Shown here: one piece after another, positions 8,393-15,996 of the stretch
Layout of the letters: each line of letters begins with the position of its first letter
How positions within the stretch are numbered: the stretch's first letter is position 1
Assembly (NCBI GenBank): GCA_904419035.1
Contig: CAJFQL010000006.1
Location: 18,879 to 82,878, forward strand
Source: Heritagella caecorum
Lineage (GTDB): Bacteria > Bacillota > Clostridia > Oscillospirales > Acutalibacteraceae
Length of the DNA: 64,000 nt
Reading direction: 5' to 3'
The notes under the pieces: generated by a model
The model's input: only the letters and a program-made list of their open reading frames with translations
Database searches by the model: none
Told to the model about the DNA's origin: nothing
Position numbers and translations under genes: made by a program

Positions 8393-9190
8393 ATGTCAGC
8401 CATTACACAGGCGGAAAAAATGGTAGTAAAAGTAGGTACATCCACCCTCACATATGAAAGCGGGCGGCTGAATTTGCGGCGGGTGGAGGCCCTGTGCAAA
8501 GTGCTGGCCGATTTGCAGAATGCCGGCCATCAGGTGGTGCTGGTTTCTTCCGGCGCTATGGGCGTAGGCATGGGCAAAGCCGGGTTAAAACAGCGTCCCG
8601 ATGATGTGGCCCAGCGCCAGGCTTTGGCGGCAGTGGGCCAGTGCGAGCTGATGTTTATTTACGATAAGTTTTTTGGGGAGTATAACCGCACGGTGGCCCA
8701 GGTGCTGCTCACGGCCGACGTGCTGGAGCGCCCACACAGCCGCCAGAACGTAGAGAATACGTTTTCGGCCCTGATGGATATGGGCGTAATTCCGGTGGTC
8801 AACGAAAACGATACCGTGGCCGTTGATGAACTGGAGGGCCCCAGTTTTGGCGATAACGATACACTGTCGGCCATTGTAGCGGAACTGACCGGGGCGGATC
8901 TGTTGGTGATCCTGACGGATATTGACGGGCTGTATGACCGCGATCCGCGCAAAGACCCGCAGGCCCAGCGGATTCCCTATGTAAAAACGATTACCCCGGA
9001 AATTGAAGCCCTGGCCGGTGGGGCCGGCAGCGCCCGGGGTACCGGTGGGATGATTACCAAAATTCGGGCCGCCCAACGGGTGAATGCCCACGGCGTGCCC
9101 TGCTGTATCGTCAGCGGCAGCGACCCGCAGATCTTGTATGAACTGCTGGCCGGGCGCCAGGTTGGAACAACTTTCGGCGCCGAAAAGTGA
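8393..9190 (+). CDS. proB: Glutamate 5-kinase (short form without PUA domain)
   Basis: ProB phosphorylates glutamate at the gamma carboxylate, the first step of proline synthesis. The amino-acid kinase fold shows MVVKVGTSTLT at the start, LVSSGAMGVGMGK, NENDTVAVDE, FGDNDTLSAIVA and the ILTDIDGLYDRDPR ATP-site segment. The start at 8393 follows GAAGGGG by about seven bases; the longer open frame upstream runs through the previous terminator. At 265 residues it lacks the C-terminal PUA domain of E. coli ProB, a form also known in other bacteria. proA follows 27 bases downstream. Confidence 0.93.
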   Translation: MSAITQAEKMVVKVGTSTLTYESGRLNLRRVEALCKVLADLQNAGHQVVLVSSGAMGVGMGKAGLKQRPDDVAQRQALAAVGQCELMFIYDKFFGEYNRTVAQVLLTADVLERPHSRQNVENTFSALMDMGVIPVVNENDTVAVDELEGPSFGDNDTLSAIVAELTGADLLVILTDIDGLYDRDPRKDPQAQRIPYVKTITPEIEALAGGAGSARGTGGMITKIRAAQRVNAHGVPCCIVSGSDPQILYELLAGRQVGTTFGAEK

Positions 9191-9217
9191 TACCATAAAT
9201 AGTGGGGGGAATGATCC

Positions 9218-10459
9218 ATGACAGCCTTGGAACAAATGGGACAGAAAGCCCGTGCAGCGGCGCGGGTGCTGGCTTCGGCCGGTGAAAAGAAGGACCGCGC
9301 CTTGTACCGGATCGCGGAGGCTTTCCGCAAGGAAAGCGATGCCATCCGTAAAGCCAATGAACAAGATCTGGCGGCCGCAAAACAAAACGGCATGAGCCAG
9401 TCCTTGTTGGACCGGCTGACGTTGACACCCCAGCGGCTGGAAAGCATGGCGCAGGGGGTCGAGGAAGTGGCGGCCCAGCCCGACCCGGTGGGATTGGTGC
9501 TGGAAGGCGGCCGGCGCCCCAATGGGCTGATGATTGAAAAAGTGACCGTGCCCCTGGGGGTCATCGGGATGATCTATGAAGCCCGTCCCAATGTGACGGG
9601 GGATGCAGCGGCCCTTTGCCTGAAAGCCGGCAACGCCGTCATTCTGCGCGGCGGGAAAGAAGCATTCCACAGTAACCAGGCCATTGCCAATGTCATGCGT
9701 GGGGCGCTGCAAGAAGCCGGGCTGCCCGAAGATTGTGTGCAGCTGGTACAGGATGTGAGCCGCCAGTCGGCGGTGGAAATGATGGAACTGACGGGCTGTT
9801 TGGATGTCCTGATTCCCCGGGGGGGAGCCGGGCTGATTCAATCGGTGGTGAAAAACGCCCGGGTGCCGGTGATTGAAACCGGGGTTGGCAACTGCCATGT
9901 ATATGTGGATAAGAGCGCCAATTTGGAGATGGCCGCTTCGATCATCGAAAACGCCAAGACGTCCCGGCCTTCGGTGTGCAATGCCATTGAAACGATTTTG
10001 GTGCATCAGGCCGTCGCCGAAAAAGCTTTGCCGCTGATTGCCGAAAAACTGGCGCCGCACTATGTAGAGCTGCGGGGCTGCGAACGCACCCGGCAGATTT
10101 TGCCCCAGGCGGTACCGGCTACCGAAGAAGACTGGAAGACTGAGTATCTGGACTATATTCTGGCGGTGAAAGTCGTCGATAGCTTGGAAGAAGCCATGGC
10201 CCATATTGCCACCTATGGCAGCGGCCACAGCGAAGCCATTGTGACCGATAATTATGAGGCAGCCGAAACCTTTTTGAATACCGTGGATGCGGCGGCCGTA
10301 TATGTCAACGCGTCCACCCGGTTTACCGATGGCGGGCAGTTCGGATTGGGAGCCGAAATCGGCATTTCCACCCAAAAACTGCATGCCCGCGGCCCCATGG
10401 GGCTGCGGCAGCTCACGACGACCAAATTCCTGGTGCGCGGCAGCGGCCAGATCCGCTGA
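9218..10459 (+). CDS. proA: Gamma-glutamyl phosphate reductase
   Basis: ProA reduces gamma-glutamyl phosphate to glutamate semialdehyde with NADPH, the second step of proline synthesis. The 413-residue aldehyde-dehydrogenase-fold protein carries the family segments PLGVIGMIYEARPNVT, LRGGKEAFHSN, PVIETGVGNCHVYVD with the catalytic Cys, and VNASTRFTDGGQFGLGAEIG. It forms an operon with proB, and the pair acts as a channel for the unstable phosphate. The gene ends 15 bases before an unrelated anchored protein that may share the transcript. Confidence 0.96.
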   Translation: MTALEQMGQKARAAARVLASAGEKKDRALYRIAEAFRKESDAIRKANEQDLAAAKQNGMSQSLLDRLTLTPQRLESMAQGVEEVAAQPDPVGLVLEGGRRPNGLMIEKVTVPLGVIGMIYEARPNVTGDAAALCLKAGNAVILRGGKEAFHSNQAIANVMRGALQEAGLPEDCVQLVQDVSRQSAVEMMELTGCLDVLIPRGGAGLIQSVVKNARVPVIETGVGNCHVYVDKSANLEMAASIIENAKTSRPSVCNAIETILVHQAVAEKALPLIAEKLAPHYVELRGCERTRQILPQAVPATEEDWKTEYLDYILAVKVVDSLEEAMAHIATYGSGHSEAIVTDNYEAAETFLNTVDAAAVYVNASTRFTDGGQFGLGAEIGISTQKLHARGPMGLRQLTTTKFLVRGSGQIR

Positions 10460-10474
10460 GAAAGGAGTACCGCG

Positions 10475-11434
10475 ATGACGTCCGACCACGAAGAGAAAAA
10501 AGAGCGCGGGCAGGAAAACACCACGATAGAAAATGATTACCGCAGTTTCCACGCCAAAGAGGCCGAGCACTTTTCTTCCCTGAATGAAACCACCCGGGTG
10601 CTGCGCGATGCGTTGGATCACGCGCGGGAAGGATTGGAAGAAGCGAAGGGGGAAGATCCGGAATGGGATGATTTCCTTTCGCAGGAGGAGGAAGAAGAAG
10701 GGGCCCGTGAGGAAGACGCTCTGAAAAAAGACGGGGACACCGAAGAAGAGATTCTCTCCGAAGAGGAAATCGAAGAACAGCAGGCACGTGCCCGCCGGCA
10801 CCGCCGGCGCCGCGGGACAATGGCCGCAGGTATCATTGTATTGCTGTTTGCCCTCATTGGGGTGGGGTATGTGGCGACTTCTCTGGTACAGTACATCTAT
10901 GGCGTAGTGACCGATGACAGCGCCCTGCGGGCGTATGACGATAGGATTAAACCCGTCGTGATGCAGGACCCGGCACCGTTTGAATCCTGGGAAGACCTGG
11001 ATAAGGAAAAGGTACTGATGGCCGCCATTTGGAAAGAAATCCAAAGCGACGACACGTTTACGTATGACGATACAGGTCGCACGATTATTTCCTATGCGCG
11101 GGTATTGCGGGCAGCCCGCAGCCTGTTTGGGGAAGATTGCGAAATTGATCCCTCGGTGCTGGGGGACGACAGCTATGTCAGCTATAATGAAGAAACCAAC
11201 GCGTTTCACGTGACACCCTATACCGACACCACCAGCTATACGCCGTATACCGTCAGTGAAAGGAAAGAAGGCGACGAAACCATTCTGCGGGTGGGGTACG
11301 TGTCGGCGCTTGATGAATGGCGTACCGGAGAAAACCCGGATGTGACCGAACCTTCCCCGGTCAAGTACATGCTGTATGTACTGAAAACCGATGAGGAAGG
11401 GCAAACCTATTTGGCCGCTGTTCGCAGCGAATAA
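10475..11434 (+). CDS. Membrane-anchored protein with acidic cytosolic N-terminus, unknown function
   Basis: I do not recognise this 319-residue protein. Residues 1-105 are highly charged and Glu-rich, likely helical or disordered. RARRHRRRRG at about 105-114 acts as a positive-inside anchor and is followed by one membrane segment (about 117-139). The remaining 180 residues should be extracytoplasmic and are rich in Asp, Thr and Tyr. The start follows AAAGGAG. It lies 15 bases after proA and converges with a minus-strand operon. A cell-envelope or sporulation role would fit the layout but is not shown. Confidence 0.7.
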   Translation: MTSDHEEKKERGQENTTIENDYRSFHAKEAEHFSSLNETTRVLRDALDHAREGLEEAKGEDPEWDDFLSQEEEEEGAREEDALKKDGDTEEEILSEEEIEEQQARARRHRRRRGTMAAGIIVLLFALIGVGYVATSLVQYIYGVVTDDSALRAYDDRIKPVVMQDPAPFESWEDLDKEKVLMAAIWKEIQSDDTFTYDDTGRTIISYARVLRAARSLFGEDCEIDPSVLGDDSYVSYNEETNAFHVTPYTDTTSYTPYTVSERKEGDETILRVGYVSALDEWRTGENPDVTEPSPVKYMLYVLKTDEEGQTYLAAVRSE

Positions 11435-11439
11435 GCCGG

Positions 11440-11724
11440 TTACAGCAGCAAAAATAAAAGGGAAAAGATCAGGCTAGGGTCGCGCTCATCTTCGCTCAGC
11501 AAAAGAAGCAGCGTCAAAATTAGGGCCCGGTCTTTTTCTTTGAGCAGGGTTTCCAACCCGCCAGCCGGTGGAGGGGCCGAGGGTTCCGCTTGGGGAGCCG
11601 GTTCCCCCTTAGGGGGAGGGGAAGGTTCCCGTTCGGGTTCCGTGTGGCGCCGGGCCCTGTTTTGCATATCGCGGACACGGCGCATGGCCTCCTCTTGCAT
11701 GCGGTGCAGATCTTCCTGGGGCAT
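11440..11724 (-). CDS. Small protein with Pro-rich linker and Leu-rich hydrophobic C-terminus
   Basis: This 94-residue protein was not recognised. It has a charged helical N-terminus (residues 1-33), a Pro/Glu/Ala linker (34-58) and a C-terminal half with two Leu-rich hydrophobic stretches split by SEDERDPS, ending in LLFLLL. Each stretch is short for a membrane helix, so the pair may form a re-entrant hairpin or dip into the membrane. AAAGGAGG precedes the ATG. It is the third gene of a three-gene minus-strand operon, and its stop lies six bases from the convergent gene. Confidence 0.65.
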   Translation of the reverse strand: MPQEDLHRMQEEAMRRVRDMQNRARRHTEPEREPSPPPKGEPAPQAEPSAPPPAGGLETLLKEKDRALILTLLLLLSEDERDPSLIFSLLFLLL

Positions 11725-11751
11725 AAAACGCCTCCTTTCTGGTGGGATCGG

Positions 11752-12138
11752 TTACCCCAGTAACCCGGAAAACATCCCTTTTTGCCTAAGTAGGGGCAAA
11801 AGCCGCATGAGCTGCATAAGCCGCAGGGCTTCATCCACTTTTTTCTGCCGCTGGGGGGCTAACAGGGGCCGCAAGGCCCGCAAAAGCCGGGTATTGTCGT
11901 CTTCCTGCCGGACCGAAGAGAGCAGCGGCATGAGCCTTGTGACGGTTTGCAGCGTATGGCTGTCTAAGGCAGCCGGTACATGTTGGTTGGCCGGAGCCGG
12001 CGGGGCGGCGTCCACAGGCGCCGCCCCGGACTCGATAGCATCCCCTACTCCTAGCGACGCAGCCAGGTTACGAATACGCTCCATGCTTTGCGGGTCGCGG
12101 AGAATCGCGCCCAGCTGTTCGCTTAAGGGTTCATCCAT
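11752..12138 (-). CDS. Small helical protein of unknown function
   Basis: This 128-residue protein was not recognised. It has a helical N-terminal part (1-33), a low-complexity Ala/Pro linker (about 34-55) and a helical C-terminal part rich in Leu and Arg (RALRPLLAPQRQKKVDEAL, then LMQLMRLLPLL). No signal peptide is visible. AAAGGAG precedes the ATG, and the start overlaps the end of the upstream gene by eight bases. It is likely to work with its two equally small neighbours. Confidence 0.65.
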   Translation of the reverse strand: MDEPLSEQLGAILRDPQSMERIRNLAASLGVGDAIESGAAPVDAAPPAPANQHVPAALDSHTLQTVTRLMPLLSSVRQEDDNTRLLRALRPLLAPQRQKKVDEALRLMQLMRLLPLLRQKGMFSGLLG

Positions 12139-12385
12139 GGGGTTTTTCTCCTTTCATCAGTTGTTGAAGCAACGCTTGCGCCTGAGGGGTGCGAAGCATT
12201 TTTTGGGCGGCCGCCGGGTCACTTAATACCGTGCGCAGTTTTTCCGCTTCGGTAGGGGCCACATGCTGTAAAACTTGGTCCAGCTGCCCGTTTTCGGCGG
12301 CATTTTTCAGGTCGCTGGGTTTGGTGCCCAGGGATCGGGCGGCAGCGGCCAGCAGTTTGTCGAAGGGAAGATTGGTTTCGTTCAT
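12131..12385 (-). CDS. Small helical protein of unknown function
   Basis: This 84-residue all-helical protein was not recognised. It consists of amphipathic segments (PFDKLLAAAARSLG, SDLKNAAENGQLDQVLQ, EAEKLRTVLSDP, PQAQALLQQLMKG). The start at 12385 is chosen because GAAAGGAG lies about 11 bases upstream; an earlier ATG has no ribosome site. It is the first gene of the three-gene minus-strand operon and is divergent from the phosphoesterase gene. The Gln- and Ala-rich helices suggest protein-protein contacts rather than an enzyme. Confidence 0.65.
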   Translation of the reverse strand: MNETNLPFDKLLAAAARSLGTKPSDLKNAAENGQLDQVLQHVAPTEAEKLRTVLSDPAAAQKMLRTPQAQALLQQLMKGEKPHG

Positions 12386-12459
12386 TTTGATCCACGCTCC
12401 TTTCTGCTTTATCATCGTATGCAGCAGGAGCCAAAACCATGAAAGAAGGACTTTAAATC

Positions 12460-12924
12460 ATGCGTGTTTTAGTCGTATCGGACACACACGGCGATGTGTA
12501 TGCCCTGCAGCAGGCCGTTTTGCGGCAGCCCAAAGCCGAAGTGGTCATCCATCTGGGCGATGGCTATGACGACTGGCAGCAAGTCAAATTGCAATTTCCC
12601 GAAAAGGCCTTTTACGGAGTAAGGGGCAATAATGACTGGGGCTGTATGGCCCCGCTGGACGACGAAATTTATTTGCTAAAAAAGCATATTGTTTATACTC
12701 ATGGTCATACACATCATGTAAAATACGGATTGTATGATTTGATCAGTGACGCCCGCAGCCAAAAGGCCGATGTGCTTTTGTATGGCCATACCCATCAATC
12801 GGAGTGCCGGTATGAAGACGGGCTGTATATTGTCAATCCCGGTTCGCTGCATGGTTCCATGGGGACGTTTGCCATTATCGATATTACCCGGCAGGGGATT
12901 GTACCCACGATTTTGAAGCTGTAA
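12460..12924 (+). CDS. YfcE-type metallophosphoesterase
   Basis: This is a calcineurin-like phosphodiesterase of the YfcE/MJ0936 family, acting on phosphodiester substrates with Mn2+ or similar metals; the natural substrate is unknown. All metal motifs are present in 154 residues: VSDTHGD near residue 7, HLGDGYDD, RGNNDW, THGHTH and LYGHTHQ, ending in NPGSLHG. The length is typical. The gene is monocistronic and divergent from the three small genes, with AAGGAC ahead of its ATG. Confidence 0.9.
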   Translation: MRVLVVSDTHGDVYALQQAVLRQPKAEVVIHLGDGYDDWQQVKLQFPEKAFYGVRGNNDWGCMAPLDDEIYLLKKHIVYTHGHTHHVKYGLYDLISDARSQKADVLLYGHTHQSECRYEDGLYIVNPGSLHGSMGTFAIIDITRQGIVPTILKL

Positions 12925-12973
12925 AAAGTAAAATGAAAACGTCCCGGAGCGGAGCCCAAGCCCCTTCGGCATA

Positions 12974-13038
12974 TTGACATCACGGGGGCGAGATGTTATC
13001 CTTAAGTTGTATAAAAAGGAGAAAACAGGCTCCTTTTT
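12974..13038 (+). promoter_or_regulatory. Promoter and leader hairpin of the phosphoglucomutase gene
   Basis: A consensus TTGACA (12974-12979) and TATCCT (12997-13002) are 17 bases apart. Inside the transcribed leader, AAAAAGGAG (13013-13021) pairs with CTCCTTTTT (13030-13038), which resembles a small terminator or attenuator. The gene's own ribosome site (AGGAAAGG) lies further downstream. Confidence 0.65.
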
Positions 13039-13084
13039 GTGGGGTTAAGAATTTAGAAAAACAGGAAAGGACCGTGACCATTCA

Positions 13085-14785
13085 ATGACTGAATACGAGA
13101 AGTGGCTGGCCTATCAGCTGGAAGATCCTTCGCTGACCGAAGAACTCAAGAGCATACAGGACAAGCCCGATGAAATCAACGACCGTTTTTATCAGGATCT
13201 GGCGTTTGGTACCGCGGGCCTGCGGGGCGTACTGGGAGCCGGCACCAACCGGATGAATATCTATACGGTACGGAAAGCAACCCAGGGCCTTTCCAATTAT
13301 CTCAATAAACACAAAGCAGAGGGTCATGTACCCACTGTAGCCATTGGGTATGATAGCCGTATCAACAGCAAGCTGTTTTCGGAAGAATCGGCGGCCGTTC
13401 TGGCAGCCAATGGGATCAAAGCCTATTTGTATCCCCAGCTGATGCCTACGCCGGCTTTGTCGTTTGCTGTGCGGTATCTGCACTGCGATGCCGGTATCTG
13501 TGTAACGGCCAGCCATAACCCGGCGAAATATAACGGGTATAAGTGCTATGGCAGCGACGGCTGCCAGATTACGGCGGAAATGGCCAGCGATGTCCAGAAC
13601 GAAATCAACAGCCTGGATATTTTTGCCGATGTGAAAACCATGCCGTTCGAAGACGGGAAGAAGAGCGGCCTGATCGAAATGATCGGCGACGATGTCGTCA
13701 ACGCCTATCTGGATGCGGTGGAAAACGTCAGCGTGCGCAAACCTACCGGTCCGCTGAAAGTGGTCTATACGCCCCTTAACGGCGCCGGGAAAGTGTGCGT
13801 GACCCGCATCCTCGACCGCATTGGGGTCAGCGATGTGACCATCGTACCGGAACAGAGCGAACCCGACGGGAACTTCCCCACCTGCCCGTTCCCGAACCCG
13901 GAAATCCGCGAAGCGCTGCAAAAAGGGCTGGAACTGTGCGAAAAAGTGCAGCCGGACCTGCTGCTGGCCACCGACCCGGACAGCGACCGGGTGGGCATTG
14001 CGGTCAACCAGCATGGCCACTACCAGCTGATGACGGGCAACGAAGTGGGCGTACTGCTGCTGAACTTCATTGCCGCTGCTAAACAGGAAAAAGGCGAAAT
14101 GCCCAAAGACCCCGTGGCCGTGACCACCATTGTTTCTACCGATATGGTAGACCCGGTGGCGCAGCACTACGGTATTGAGATGCGCCGGGTGCTCACGGGC
14201 TTTAAGTATATTGGTGACCAGATCGCCTCACTGGAAGCCGAAGGCCATCCGGAACGGTATCTGCTGGGCTTTGAAGAGAGCTATGGCTATCTGTCCGGCG
14301 GGTATGTCCGGGACAAAGACGCCGTGGACGGCAGCATGCTGATCTGCGAAATGGCCCAGTATTATAAAGAAAAGGGTATGACCCTGGTGGACGCCATGAA
14401 CGAACTGTACGAAACGTATGGCTATTATGTCAATGGCGTGGTGAACCAGGCCTTCGAAGGCGAAGCCGGTATGAAGCAGATGACGGCCATCATGGATCAC
14501 CTGCGTAAAAACCCGCCGGCGTCCATTGCGGGCTTTACCGTGGTGGGCCACAGCGATTATCTGGAATCCGTGCGGGTGGAAAAGGGCGAAACCACTCCCA
14601 TCGATCTGCCCAAGTCCAACGTACTGGAATACCGGTTGGAAAACGGTTGCAAACTGATCGTACGGCCGTCCGGTACCGAACCGAAGATCAAAATCTATCT
14701 GTCCGGGAAGGGCAGCACCCAGGCCGAAAGCGAAGCACTGGTCGACAAGATGAAGGCCGAAGTGCCGGCGCTGCTGGGTATGTAA
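13085..14785 (+). CDS. pgcA: Phosphoglucomutase / phosphomannomutase, alpha-D-phosphohexomutase family
   Basis: The enzyme interconverts glucose 1- and 6-phosphate, feeding cell-wall polymers and glycolipids. The 566-residue protein has the four-domain layout: TAGLRG early, the phosphoserine loop CVTASHNPAKYNGYK, metal loop DPDSDRVG, sugar loop GFEESYGYL and phosphate-binding RPSGTEPKIKIY. Its length matches the PgcA/Pgm2 branch (about 570-580) rather than the 450-residue GlmM branch. Its product could supply UDP-glucose for the glycolipid glucosyltransferase encoded at 21.3-22.4 kb, an inference from pathway logic. It has its own promoter and terminator. Confidence 0.93.
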   Translation: MTEYEKWLAYQLEDPSLTEELKSIQDKPDEINDRFYQDLAFGTAGLRGVLGAGTNRMNIYTVRKATQGLSNYLNKHKAEGHVPTVAIGYDSRINSKLFSEESAAVLAANGIKAYLYPQLMPTPALSFAVRYLHCDAGICVTASHNPAKYNGYKCYGSDGCQITAEMASDVQNEINSLDIFADVKTMPFEDGKKSGLIEMIGDDVVNAYLDAVENVSVRKPTGPLKVVYTPLNGAGKVCVTRILDRIGVSDVTIVPEQSEPDGNFPTCPFPNPEIREALQKGLELCEKVQPDLLLATDPDSDRVGIAVNQHGHYQLMTGNEVGVLLLNFIAAAKQEKGEMPKDPVAVTTIVSTDMVDPVAQHYGIEMRRVLTGFKYIGDQIASLEAEGHPERYLLGFEESYGYLSGGYVRDKDAVDGSMLICEMAQYYKEKGMTLVDAMNELYETYGYYVNGVVNQAFEGEAGMKQMTAIMDHLRKNPPASIAGFTVVGHSDYLESVRVEKGETTPIDLPKSNVLEYRLENGCKLIVRPSGTEPKIKIYLSGKGSTQAESEALVDKMKAEVPALLGM

Positions 14786-14804
14786 AGAGTTATTGGAAAA
14801 AAAG

Positions 14805-14842
14805 AAACCAGGGCGGCCCCCAAAAGGGCCGCCCTGGTTTTG
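14805..14842 (+). terminator. Intrinsic terminator after pgcA
   Basis: A perfect 15-bp stem, AAACCAGGGCGGCCC (14805-14819) with GGGCCGCCCTGGTTT (14826-14840), is followed by T. Confidence 0.93.
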
Positions 14843-14847
14843 TACGT

Positions 14848-14883
14848 AGAAAAAGAGCACAGGGATAATTTCCCTGTGCTCTT
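14848..14883 (-). terminator. Intrinsic terminator after argF
   Basis: AAGAGCACAGGG (14853-14864) pairs with CCCTGTGCTCTT (14872-14883). On the minus strand the stem is followed by a T-run, so it ends the argF transcript. It may also stop read-through from the other side. Confidence 0.9.
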
Positions 14884-14903
14884 CCTTTTTTGTAAGAGAA
14901 AAA

Positions 14904-15905
14904 TCAGCAGGCGCCGTCGGGCGTCAGCGTGGCAGCCATCACCGCTTTAATGGTGTGCATACGGTTTTCCGCTTCATCAAACACAATGGACTGCGGCCCT
15001 TCGAACACCTCGTCGGTCACTTCCATGGCATCGCGTCCGAACCGTTCGCCCATTTCTTTGCCAATGACCGTTTTGTGGTCGTGGAAGGCCGGCAGGCAGT
15101 GCATAAAAACAGCCTGGGGCCCGGCGTTATCCATCAGGGCTTTGTTGACCTGATACGGGGAGAGGTCGTGAATGCGCTCTTCCCATACTTCTACCGGTTC
15201 GCCCATGGATACCCACACATCGGTGTAAATCACATCGGCACCGCGGGTTGCCTCCATGGGATCTTCACAAAAGTCCACCGATCCACCGGTTTCCTCGGCA
15301 ATGGAGCGGCACTGGGCGATGAGAGCTTCGTCGGGGAAGTACTTTTTGGGGGCACAGGCCGTAAAATGCAGCCCCATTTTGGCGCAGCCCACCATCAGGG
15401 AGTTGCCCATGTTATACCGGGCATCGCCCATGTACACAAATTTTAGCCCTTTCAAATGGCCAAAATGTTCCTGCAACGTGAGAAAATCCGCCAAAATTTG
15501 GGTGGGATGGAATTCGTTCGTCAGCCCATTCCATACGGGAACCCCGGCATACCGGGCCAATTCTTCCACGATGGCCTGCCCATACCCGCGGTATTCAATC
15601 CCGTCATACATGCGCCCCAATACCCGGGCCGTGTCGGCAATACTCTCTTTTTTGCCGATTTGCGAGCCTGTGGGGTCCAGATACGTGACCTGCATGCCAA
15701 GGTCGTGGGCGGCCACTTCGAAGCTGCACCGGGTGCGGGTGCTGGTCTTTTCGAAAATCAGAACGATATTGCGTCCCCGCAGGAAATCGTGGGGGATATG
15801 GGCTTTTTTCTTGGCCTTTAAATCGGCGGCCAGGGTGAGCAAACCGGAAATTTCTTCCGGGGTAAAATCGAGCAGTTTCAAAAAACTTCTGCCGGTCAAA
15901 TTCAT
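14904..15905 (-). CDS. argF: Ornithine carbamoyltransferase
   Basis: OTCase makes citrulline from ornithine and carbamoyl phosphate in arginine synthesis; the catabolic arcB form has the same chemistry. The 333-residue protein shows the carbamoyl-phosphate motif STRTRC (residues 55-60), WNGLTNEFHPTQ and the ornithine-loop FMHCLPAFHD. An ArgR-type operator next to its promoter supports the anabolic, arginine-repressed role. No arc genes are nearby. It is transcribed from its own promoter, just downstream of the sortase gene on the same strand. Confidence 0.94.
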   Translation of the reverse strand: MNLTGRSFLKLLDFTPEEISGLLTLAADLKAKKKAHIPHDFLRGRNIVLIFEKTSTRTRCSFEVAAHDLGMQVTYLDPTGSQIGKKESIADTARVLGRMYDGIEYRGYGQAIVEELARYAGVPVWNGLTNEFHPTQILADFLTLQEHFGHLKGLKFVYMGDARYNMGNSLMVGCAKMGLHFTACAPKKYFPDEALIAQCRSIAEETGGSVDFCEDPMEATRGADVIYTDVWVSMGEPVEVWEERIHDLSPYQVNKALMDNAGPQAVFMHCLPAFHDHKTVIGKEMGERFGRDAMEVTDEVFEGPQSIVFDEAENRMHTIKAVMAATLTPDGAC

Positions 15906-15944
15906 AAAACGCTGCCTCCTACTGTTGGAAATGTCCTGGTACCC

Positions 15945-15973
15945 AGTATACCTTTATCTGAATGAAAATGCAA
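15945..15973 (-). promoter_or_regulatory. argF promoter
   Basis: On the minus strand, TTGCAT (15968-15973) and TATACT (15945-15950) are separated by 17 bases. The argF ATG lies about 40 bases further on, behind a TAGGAGG ribosome site. Confidence 0.85.
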
Positions 15974-15978
15974 GCAAA

Positions 15979-15996
15979 AAGAATAATTATTCAGAA
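15979..15996. promoter_or_regulatory. ARG box (ArgR/AhrC operator)
   Basis: On the minus strand the 18-mer reads TCTGAATAATTATTCTTT, which departs from the classic ARG box pattern (TGAAT-WWWW-ATTCA) at one position. A further half-site, TGAAT, sits directly upstream (15999-16003). The box ends six bases upstream of the argF -35 element and overlaps the last codon of the sortase gene. Confidence 0.7.

Noticed and set aside
8585..11404. 939-codon open frame on the minus strand
   Set aside because: It runs antisense through proB, proA and the anchored protein; it has the His/Gly/Phe-rich composition of a shadow frame in GC-rich genes and no ribosome site.
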